Made by a program: the position numbers and the translations under genes
Assembly (NCBI GenBank): GCA_038373865.1
Contig: JAXGGA010005628.1
Span: forward strand, 1 to 64,000
Length of the DNA stretch: 64,000 bases
From: Uloborus plumipes
Lineage: Eukaryota; Arthropoda; Arachnida; Araneae; Uloboridae
Direction of reading: 5' to 3'
The notes under the pieces: generated by a model
The model's input: only the letters and a program-made list of their open reading frames with translations
Databases searched by the model: none
Told to the model about the DNA's origin: nothing
Shown: in pieces, positions 37,947 through 49,900 of the stretch
Layout of the letters: every line of letters starts with the position of its first letter
Numbering within the stretch: the stretch's first letter is position 1

Positions 37947-40900
37947 ACAACAAATCAAAATAAGTAACGAATTAAAAGTTATTTTAAGTCGGAAATTCTA
38001 AATTCTTTTTGTTTCTAATTTAATTGCCTTTTTTAGTAATTTGTCCTTATAGCGTAATAGGAAAATTGCGCTATTTTCAATTTTTGGGAAGTATTTGTGT
38101 AACTAAACATAAAGATAGAAAAAAATGACTTAACAGTGATATTAATTAATTTTTGCAGAGTTAATGTAGATTCATTAATATAGTTTTTAAAGTTGAATCA
38201 CTTTTTAGACTCTGCAGCTACATTTCAGTAAAGCTTGTATGTCATTATGCGAATTAACAATTCTTTTTCTGTTGTAATGACCCTTTAATAGCTCTTTCGA
38301 TCCAAATAAAATTTTTGTTGTGTGTATAACTGGATGAATTTCAGTTACTGAATCTAATTTAAACATTGCATCAAAATCTGCTCACAGAGCTCGTTTTAAA
38401 GTTTGGCTTAGTTAAAAACTCCATTGCACATAATTCAGCATAACTCGACGACCAATCTAATCATTAATCGGACGTTAATTTATAAATTTGATTCAGTTTA
38501 AGGGGTATTATATTATAAGCAAAACTTCTTAAATGTTTTCGCTAATACGAGTAATATAATTCAGCTACAGCTTGGTAGAATGAAATCTGATCAATTTTCA
38601 AAAATAGTTTGTAAAATTAAGATCTCCTGAAATGTTGGCACCTGCTAGAATTCCAGCACAGATTGGAAGAATACGGCAAAACGAAAAAATATTTTGTTAA
38701 ATTAAAAAAAAAAAAAACTCTGCAAAAATAGAAACATAAAATTATTTACTTTAAGATCTCCTGAAATGTTGGCACCTGCTAGAATTCCAGCACAGATTGG
38801 AAGAATACGGCAAAACGAAAAAATATTTTGTTAAATTAAAAAAAAAAACTCTGCAAAAATAGAAACATAAAATTATTTACTTTAAGATCTCCTGAAATGT
38901 TGGCACCTGCTAGAATTCCAGCACAGATTGGAAGAATACGGCAAAACGAAAAAATATTTTGTTAAATTAAAAAAAAAAAAAAAAACTCTGCAAAAATAGA
39001 AACATAAAATTATTTACTTTAAGATCTCCTGAAATGTTGGCACCTGCTAGAATTCCAGTCACAGAGGGGAAGAATACGGCAAACACGCTGAAAAAGGATT
39101 CACCTTTCCTGAAGTCAGGTCCCAAATTGTCCAGTGCCACTTTTGCTGGAATGTGTAATCGATGTCATAGAAAGCATTTTTTGCATAAATAAGGCACCTC
39201 ATAAAAAGAAAGATTTATTTAGCTATTACAATTCCATCAGAATAAGTATAGCAGTCCATGAAAACCCCCACTACAATAAGGACAAAAAAAAAGTATAGTA
39301 CGATTTCTTTTATCCGGGCTAATTAGGATCAAAGGCAATTCGGATAAACGAAAATTTGGTTAATATGGGTTATAAATAAAGCAAATTCTTGCACAGCAGA
39401 CTCTTTTAATTACAAGAAAAAGACAGTACTTTGTACCAAGATTACATAGGGTCGTTTCACGCAAACACTTCATTATTTATAGTTAATTGCAATGAACTTC
39501 CAAGTACGTCATGATGTCTATCAGATTGATACATTGCATGATCTATGCATTAGTTCTACATTTAATCAAAATAAAAAGCTAATGTTTAGCATCTTACATT
39601 TCAGCAATTATAATTAAAAATATTATTTTTGAGAGAACAAAACCTTAAAAAAAAACTGCTTAAATTTGATGCGAATTAACTGGGGATTCATATAAACAGG
39701 GGAAGAATAAACGAGGTTTAACTGTAGTTTGGATTTTTTTGTCTCGAGTAACTAACCAAAAACAAATAGAACCTTTCGGGCTATGATACCTTATTTATAT
39801 AAATGAATCGAAATTGGACTATGATGCAAATAGCTTGAATGGTAGTATTTAATGAGGAAAATAATAATCTACGTAGGAAAATAAACCAATTTTATAAATA
39901 ACCCCCAAACCACAACCCAAATTTCCAATATGAGCTGCACTATTACGTAGGTAGCATTAATGATTTATTTTGTCGGTAACACACAACATTGAACAAATAG
40001 AGCCCCAAAATGGCAATAAACATTTAGAGGCTGCGGTGCACCGTAGAAAAACAAAACAAAAAGTATTATAATAATAGTAGCTTTGTAGTTGCCTGCAATA
40101 CATATTACCGAAAAATAATTCAAAAAGAACAAAAAAAAAAAAAACTTGAAATTGGTTAACAGAGATAAATATTATCTATAGTCTGTATCTCTAGTTCTGT
40201 ATTCGGTATACAGTTGTAGATATGTGTTAAGATGTCAACTAATTTATGCATCCACAGCAAAGAAGTAACTTGGATTTGTGTTCTATAACGAAAGTAAATG
40301 GGACTACTTATTGACAGAAGATCTAGATCTTGAGAAAGAAAACATAAGTATGCATAAGTAGTATAAGGACATAAGGCGGATCTTTACACGGTGTCTATTC
40401 TTGCGAAAACATGCCGAACTAATAACTTTTATGCAGGTTTTTTTTTCTTTTCTTCTTTTAAAGGTCATATGCGAGTTTCTTTAATATCCCTTTTGATTCT
40501 CAATCTCAAATGAACTACGCATAGATTTACGAAAAGTCACTAGCATAATAAACTATTTATGTCTGACTATACCGATGTGTGTAGCACAAAAGTAGTATCT
40601 GCAGCTTAGTTCAAAATGAGAAATGACTGCTTAAAGTTTGAAACCTCCGTGTATTTTATCCAGATGTCACCTTTTCAAAAATATTTTTGTATCATTTCTT
40701 ATCCAGAAACTACTCCAAAAGGTTGTAATTAGGTAAACTATACCGCATTGAGCCACTTGGTTACAATAACCAATGCCTCCTTAATATTAAATGACTATCA
40801 TTTTCTGGGTTTTCACATAGAGCAAAAGTTCGCCCAAAGTTCTGAACGCACTGCCATCCATCGGAGTTCTTCGAGACAAAAAAATAGAAGAGAAATTAAC

Positions 40901-43900
40901 GATTGGTTGATTTCCAAGCTTAAATTAGGAAATTAACCAATCAGAAATTTAATTTTTAACCATCGCCAGTTGCCGCTGGTCTCAAGGTAGCGCTTTGTTC
41001 CGAACAGTTGGATAACGTTTTGAAGCAAATGCAGTAAGTACTTAGTATTTCGGGGGCGTTGCAATAACTCAATTTTGATAAAAACGGCAAATACGACGCT
41101 TGTACTAAGCACGGCAGTATAAACATTGAAGATTCCCTTGCGGTTTGGCATGAAATTGTAATTAAACAGTTTTGCCTCAAATATTGCAGACATACTAACC
41201 ATTCCATCCCACAAAGCCTTTTGCATACTGTGTTACCGTTGGGTTCAAGCAAGCTCCCACAAAGTAATCCATCATGGCGATCAAAAGAACTATCAAAAGT
41301 ATAACTTGGGTCTGAAAAAGAAAAAAAAACTTCCTTCAGAAATAAGTCTCACATGAAATTTATAAAACAAAACGGTAAATTAGACGCGTATATATATCTC
41401 TTGCAATTCGCATCTTAAGATCACTAGTACATCTATATTCTCAAGTTGTAATGGTATCCTCCTATAGTGATATCGCATGGAAGAATGAATGCCGCCATTA
41501 ACTTAGTACTACTGTTGCCAACAAAAGAGTATAAGCCCAGACTGTAAAGACTGTCCACTTTCGGCAATATCGAAAAAGGTAAAGTATGTCATTTTACCCT
41601 AGCATTCCATTTTATGTCAATTCTCCTGCAAATATTGCATACCGAGAATGAAAGGGGCATATTTTATTTAGGTGTATGGAAATTTAATGCTATTCCAATT
41701 TACAGGGTAACAAGAAATAACTTGGACACACATGCTACATTATAACTTTAATGATAATAAAACTATTCCAACCAAACTTCAAAATAAGAATGAATACAAC
41801 GTTTTGTCTAATATATTTAAACGTTTTTAAAGCGGCTACTTTTGGCTTTAATGCAGAGTTTTAAATGTGTCACAAAAATTTCGGCTATGGACCGCAACTT
41901 ACTGATACTTCACCCCATTCCTTACATAAGGAATTCTTTAGAGCATGCCAAAGTTTTATTGAGTTTAGCTCACACCCTAGCCTCCAAAATGTACTACCAA
42001 ACAGAATAAGAAAACTTTGGAATCAATAAAAATTCCTTATGTAAGGAATTAGATAAAATATCATAAAGAGTGAGTTGCGGCTCAAAGCCAAAAGTTTTGT
42101 GACTTATTTAAAGCTCTGCATTATGATTAAAGGCGGCCACTTTGAAAACGTTTAAATCTATTAGACGAAATGTTGTATTCATTTTCATTTTGAAGTTTGG
42201 GGTTCAGTCGCAATATTTTTATTAGCATTAAAGTTATAATGTAGTATGTGTGTCCAAGTTATTTCTTGTGACCCTGTAAAAAGTGCCCCTTTCATTCTCG
42301 GTATTTGAGATGACGTGTTTACATTAACTTACTTTATTTTCGAATTCCATTCCTATGCTAGTGACGGACATCGTCAGAAGCAAACATAAAATGCTCGTCA
42401 GACGAACGTCATTTTTGCCGCTGGGAAACTCCACGATCCCCTTTCCTAATTCCTGCAAAAATGCTATTTTGAGATCAAAATGCAATTTGAAACTATTAGA
42501 AATAACACAAAACAGTTTAAAATGAGTCTCTGTATTAGTGTATCTCTGGTAAAAAGGTTCATAAGAGCATCAACTTATGTATGTGTTGAAAGAGGAGACA
42601 TTCCTACGTTGTTTACTGTACCAGTAATCCTTACAGACCACTTAAAGTCGCAGTTTTTTTTCTTAATACGCCATCCCATCGTACATATTCAACAGTTTTA
42701 AATTTAACAAATTTTGGGGTGACGTATGAGAAAATTTACACTCAAACAATACAAACACACGCATGTAACTTCTGAAACTGAACTGGTGTATGTAAGTTCT
42801 ACAAGTATTTAGTTGGTTTAGAAGGACTTTTGAAAAATAGGTTATACGCATTTAATGTAGTCAATGAGAGACTTGTGAAATAGAGCTAATGCATAGTAGG
42901 CTCGATAACATGTATCTGCTGATATAAAAAGACCTCTACAGAATGAGTTATGTATATGTATTTAGTATAATCCATGAGTAATTATTGAAATAAAACTACT
43001 GTATGAAAGTTAAATAGAAAAGGTTGCAACATTTTTGTAGGCTCAATTAGACTCTTGAAGAATGAATTACGCATTTAATGTAGTCAATGAGCAAACTCTA
43101 GAATTAAAACTGGTGTATGTAAATTCTGTGGGAGGACTGTAGTATGTTACTGCGGAGTAAAAAAAAAACCATTGAAAAATTAGATATACATTTAATATAG
43201 TCCATGTTTAACGAAATGTAAACAAATAACTGGCTGCTATATTTCATGTACACTACCTTTCAAAATTACTGTCAGTCGGAAGTCTGATATTTTTTTTGAC
43301 ACAACTGCAAAGACAGTAAAAACTTTTAAAATATTTTTTTTAAATAATGTACATTCTGCTTTTGGCGAATCGAAGATACATTCCGTCACCACAAAATGAA
43401 ACTAGAATGAAAAGCTACAACAGAAAACCGCATGTATTAGCACAGTGAATGAATAGTTAGCACTTTTTATCAGTTAAAAATGCACAAATCTTTATTTATA
43501 CCCGTATATGCATTCACAAAAAAACAACTAACGAAGAATTCTACTCGACGCTCCGTTAAATTCTACGTGCTCAAATACCCTAATTTTCATAGCTGTTTTG
43601 TTGCAATAGCATTTTTTTATGAAAAATAATGTATATGCATCACTATAGCTATAGCCAAACACGAGAATCAATATATTAATCATATTTTACATCTTTTAAC
43701 ATTAACGCTCAATATGTCTTGGATTTCTTCCCCGGCACCGATAATATACGTAGCTGCAGGGACAGCATTTTTTTTCGAAGGAAAATAATACATATGCAAT
43801 GCATTACTATCGCCAAACACGAAGAACAATATATTAATCATATTTTACACCTTTTAACACTAACGTTCAATATGTCTTGGATTCCTTCCCCGGCTCCGAT

Positions 43901-46900
43901 GATATACATGGCTCCAGAGACAGCATTTGCAAGGAAAAGTATGATTCCCACCACACCACCGAATTCTGGACCCAAGCTGCGTGAGATCAAATAGTAAGCT
44001 CCGCCTAAAAGAAGAGCAAATGATCAATGAAAATTTCTAATATTATTGGTGAAATTGTACATCAAATTGCTAGTAATTTAAAATAGTGTTGTGACTTGGA
44101 CGGCGTTGTACAACTAAGGGACAACCCACCAAGTATTGTTGAGTAAATTGAGTTCAAATTTTATCAACAATACAATTTCTGGGAGCTGAGGCTACATTTT
44201 ATTTATTAGATGTCATAGTAATACAGAATTTGGCATAAAGTACTTTAGCATCTCATAGTAGTTTAGTTTATCTACCAACATTATGTGAATAACTCACTTT
44301 TCAAATTTTAGTTGGCGTAGAATATAAGAATTATACTTTAAACGAAATACTTCACTACTTACAAGCATTAAGTCAGAACAACGAACTTTTCCTGTTAAAT
44401 TACACGAATTTCCACATAATGGTTTACAAGTTGATTCCAGCCTGGTGCAATTGTCTATCGATTTACATGTGGAGGGATAGATATTATCCTAATAATTGTT
44501 CTGACACATATCAAATTTGTTGCTGCTGATTTTATTTTAGTACACAAGTACATTTATCACACAAAACCACTGCATCCATAAATTCTATATCCTAATCTTA
44601 ACACTCTGGACCAGCTTCTGTTTTATTTGAACTCGTGGGTATCGTCAACAGTTTGCCAAGCCAAAAGTTGAAAGTTACTGCAGGTTTCCCGCTTTCAGAT
44701 AATCGTAGCAGAAAACATCTAGCTATTTTCAAATAGTAAAAGCTAAATCAGGTATATGGTCCCGATATCCAGGACATAGGGGGTATGTTCTATATTACAT
44801 CTAACAAAATAAATAAAAAACGTCATTGCTAAATAAGCGGTTCTGACGCTTGAGGCAGCTTGACTCATGTGGACCTCTGCGGTCTATGATATACAAAATC
44901 GTCTGAAGTAAGGGCCATGCTCCACATCAGCGTAAAACGCGACCGAAACTGAAGGCAGAAACCGAAAATCCGGGTACTTTCCATAGGAACACCATAGAAT
45001 CCATTTTACGCTTCTGCATAATTTTTCTGCTTTACGTCGATGTGGAGCATGGCCCTAACTACATTTAGCTAAACTTTCCGTATCATCTTACAATGCCAAC
45101 TGCATGTACGCAATTTGCACTTGATTTCAAATATACGGAATCAGGCACGCTTGCCATTTGTTAAACCGCCTTGTCAATCAGTCACTTTTCGCCATCCAGA
45201 TCCGGAAGCAGTCAAAATACTCTTCGTTCACAGGTGCAAAAATAGCCAGAAGAAAAAAATAGGCAGTCGCCTTAAAATGTAAAACAATAAAGATGTCTTT
45301 AAATAAAAGGGAACAGAAGCTGAAAAGTGTCTCCTCTACCTAAAGTCAAAATCCCCGCTGTTCAAAGTGAATCCTCCCTCCCTCCTACCCTCCAAATTTT
45401 GCGCCATTTATGTGAACACAACGGAAATCTATTTATGGCCAAACAATTATTTTTAGTTCATTATCAGTTCCCAAAGGGTCACTGTTTTCAATTAATTATA
45501 AAAATGTTTGTGTTTTGGGATTTTTGTTGTAGTGTGGGAGGAAACTACTACTGCGAAATAGAAATAGCCAATCCTAAACTATTTCCTATGCTTAAAATTA
45601 AGTAACCACGGTAAATGTTTGTTGAAATTTCGTATAAGACTAAGTTTAGTAGTGCGGGTAAGATTTAAAATTAAGTAAATTCTCTAGAACTACTTACCAC
45701 CTCTGACGTCCCCATTTGTACAAATTGCAGACATAGACAAAGTAGTAATCACCGTGACCACAGTTGACAGTAGAACAATTACTATTGCCAATCCTAAGAA
45801 AAAAGTTACAAAATGTGTAATGAAGCATTTTTGATTGCATTGTTCAATTGCATACTATAAATGGGCAGTTTTAAGTTTCATATCATTACAGAAAATATTT
45901 TAATCATGTCTCTAACTTCATTTATACGTACTTAACTATAAAATATGAAAAGCTTTCGGTATCAATAAAAGTTTCCCTTTGTAAGTTTATCAAAAAAGAG
46001 AAATTATTGAGGACGCCATAATGAATGAATTTTAGGTAGATACCTGTCCTCTCTTTGGATGTTATTATTTGAAATCTCCTGATGAATAAGCTGTATTTTC
46101 TTAGTGGTTAAAATCATTCCTTTCAGTTGTACGTTTTGTTGATTCTGTGCTAAATAAAGCTGCAAATAAAAAATTTGCTTCTCTTCAAATTTTACATTTA
46201 GTTAAATTTTTTTATCAGTAAGTAGAATTTATTGATTGAAAATATTAAAATAGGTAAAAAAGTAAATCCTTTAATAAAAATTTATTACAGATATCGCTTA
46301 CTGGCGACAACAGTGGAATATTTCAAGAAAAAAAAAAACGGCACTGAAGAAAGACAAGGTTTTACGCAATATCATTTTTTTTTCGATTTACTAACACGTA
46401 CTACAGTACGCGACACATTTATGATGTGTTTATTAATTGGTTTTAATAGTCTAAATTAATAAATAGTGCATAGTTAAAACTAAAATTTTCTTTCAAATAA
46501 TAAGAATTTAATAATGTGTCACTATTGATTCTATCTCTTATTAGTTATGACAAACCATTTAGGTAAACTAACTCCCGGGTTTTGGTGTAAGAAAGAGCAT
46601 TAAACGTAGATTTAAAATCAATCATTATTACGTTTCTCAAGTTTTTGAGCTGTGCCCAGGGAGTGATATGTTAAATTTGTTATAACGTTGATTTTTTCAA
46701 ACTTCATTTGCATAGTAAAAGTAACTTTCAATATTAGCAAAGCTTAAAAAACAGATTTAAAAGTCGGTTGTCTTTTTTTAAGTCTAAAATATGAGGAAAA
46801 GAGCTCTGCTTCTTAGATAAGCAATTCATTTCAAAAAGCAAATATTACTAGGACTACTCAATATTTCTTACCAATGCCACATTGTCCTGTCATCCAACCC

Positions 46901-49900
46901 ATGCGCAGAAAAAGCATCACTCCCCATATATTCAACAGACATCTTATCTATGAAAAACGTAAGGTTATATATTCAGCCTTTCAAATTACTTTTTATTTAT
47001 TACAATCACTTAGGGTAGCTTTGAATCAGGTAGGCTAACTTTACACGTCACGTTTTTTAGGCTATACTCGTATATTTTACTTCAAAAGAAAGCGTAACGG
47101 AAACATAATTGCAGTTTGATGTCAAGGATATTAATTTTCTACTTTTCATTTCACACAAAAAATGGCAATACTGTATTCCTCTCATTCCATCGTTCAATAT
47201 TTCTGAAGTCACTATTAAGAAGCTGCTCATGAATGCTGATTTGATGTTGTTAAAGTCTCTCGTCCTGTAGTATTTTAAGTAATGAGAATATTTTTGTCCT
47301 AACGCGGCTGTACGCCAGAGGGCGCTCCGACCGGCTGTAGTCGGTAGTGTGGCAATTCGACCTTGATAACGCTCCACTCGGCAGCCGCCTGCTGGCTTTA
47401 GTTGAGGCGGGATCACGCGTAGACGTCTTCAAAAAAGTGTGTGCTAGTTCAAAATGCGACAAAGCATTGAACCGCGTTACGCAATCAAATTTTGCGTGGA
47501 AATGATTCAGCAAACTTACGGCAGGGAAAGCTAATTGCACGCTTAAGTTTTAGATGGTACAAAATGTTTAAAGAAGGCCGGGGGAGCGTGGAGGACGAAC
47601 CCCGCGAAGGTCACACGTCAACGTCACGAACTGCAGAAAACGAACAACGTGTGCGAAATTTGCTCAACACTGACCTGTGTTTAAATGTTCACATGATCGC
47701 GGAACAGCTATGAATGGCTAAAATAGTTGTGCACAAAATCATCAGTGAGGATCTTGAGATGAGGAAGATTTATGCCAAACTCGTGCTGAAAGTTTTAACG
47801 GACGTTTAAAAGCAAAACCGTGAGGCCGTTTCAAAAGATCTACAACAGTCTCCCTATAGTCTCGACCTTGACCCCCTCTCCCCAGCAGACCTTCTCTTCT
47901 TCCCTAAAGTGAAAACCGCTTTTAAAGGGCGCCACCACGGGACCCTAGATGATGTCAAAAGGGCTTGCACGCATGCTCTGAAGGATGTCTCGGTTGGTAA
48001 CTTCCAGAGGGCGCACAAAGCGTGGAAATGTCGCCTGTGGAAGTGTGAAGATGCTCAAGAAGTATATTTTAAAGACTACTAAAGATTTGTAGCGATATCT
48101 CTCATAAATTATTTTTTGTGGACTTATTTTCATTACTTAAAATACACACCATGTATGTAATTGTAGGAATAAAAATAGGGAGTTTTTAAACATTTAAAAA
48201 TCCCTTTTTCCGGTTCAAAGTTGCAGTACTATTATTACAGTAATTTATGTTACTTTGTGTTTCTCACACGGTCCAAAGTCATCTTAAGCGGCAGGATAAC
48301 CTTTTATCAGTTTAGCAATTTATTTTAAACGGATTTTTAAATTATTGATTTTAAATAACAACAGTAATTTAAGGGTCTTTTCTCAGTTTTATGCCACTAG
48401 AAGCAATAACACGAGTAATAAATGAGTTGAGCAGTTAAAATTGGAGAAATTGAAATGAAAGTTACCCTGAATGATTGTGGTACAGATGGTTCTGCTGAAA
48501 TGAAAAGCTTAGCCTAATATTTGTACTCACATAAACCCCTTTGATCCATCCAAATTTCACGGCTCCGGTGCTTTGTCCTTTGCCAGAAGTTAACGCTGGC
48601 TTGTTATCCTAAAAAAACAGTTATAACTTCAAAATTCTGTATGGCTTCTTTTTTCAATGTATAAAAAATAAATAACCCGTTGAAAATGCAGTTAAAATCA
48701 GTGTTAAATGTTAAAATCAGTTGAAAGTTTTTAACTGTTATGGTCTGATTTTGCTCATAGCAGTTAACTGCATTTTCAATGATTTTGCAAGACTACCTCA
48801 AATGACGATTGTAAATTCCCAATTTTACCAACACTGTTTTAGTGTAAGGGTTGAAAAAAATTATCAAATGCAGCAAAGCAATTAAAAATACTATAAACGA
48901 TAATCACAATTGCATTCCCGGTGTACATTAGATACCAAAATCGTTTCTAATATAATTTGTTAAACTAGGTGACCCGTGCGGAATTCCGCAAAAAAAAAAA
49001 AAAAATGTAAAATCTTGTACGTTTCCACGACATCGCCATCAACTGCCGTCGTTCTGACAACTTTTCAAAGAGATCAAAGACACGTTCACTTTTACAACTA
49101 CAGTCGACGCTCGTTATAACGACCACACGTTATAAAGACCATCCCAATATAACGACCGGTGAGAAAAACCCCGACTGTATCCCAATATACTCTATGTTCT
49201 ACCTCTTACAGCGACCATTCGTTATAAAGACTGTTTTCTGTAGGACAGAGACGGTCGTTATATCGAGCGTCGACTGTACTACAAAAGTGATACCCTATAT
49301 TAAGATCAAATACCCAAGGCTACTACTAAACTAAATACTAACGTTATCGCAAAAATACCATAGTATTTTGAAACAATAAAAGTTACAATTAAGGTTTACC
49401 GAGCTAAACCTTGGCTTGAAATGTCGCATTTAAAATTGATTTGAACAATGGTATAACGATTTTAACAGTTGAGCAAAAAATTTAACTTTTTCAAACTTCA
49501 ATCGCTTATAAGTCGCTTAAACGTGGATTTTCGAGATTCTCCTTACGCGGCGCTAGCGGAGAAACGTTCTAAAGAACGCATTTTTTTTTAATCTTTCGAA
49601 TGAAATCAAAATGGAGACGATACGACAATTATTTCGCTAGACAGAGTCAATTTTGTGCCCAAAAATTGAAGTTCGAATAAAAAACGAACCGACACTTTCT
49701 AGAGGGTGGGTCTAATCTCCATATATTATTTCTCTAAGCCGAATCCTATACCCGGTCGAAACTCGCTCATTTCTTTATCGAATTGCAAGAAAATTTATGA
49801 TTTTGAAGCTTATTCCGCGGGCTATTGACGAAAATTAGACCCACCCTCTAAAAAGTGTCGGTTCGTTTTTTATTCGAACTTCAATTTTTGGGCACAAAAT

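Noticed and set aside
40933..41252. Minus-strand frames of 97-98 codons
   Set aside because: Both pass through the TM5 exon's donor at 41199. One is the exon frame extended into intron, the other is out of frame.
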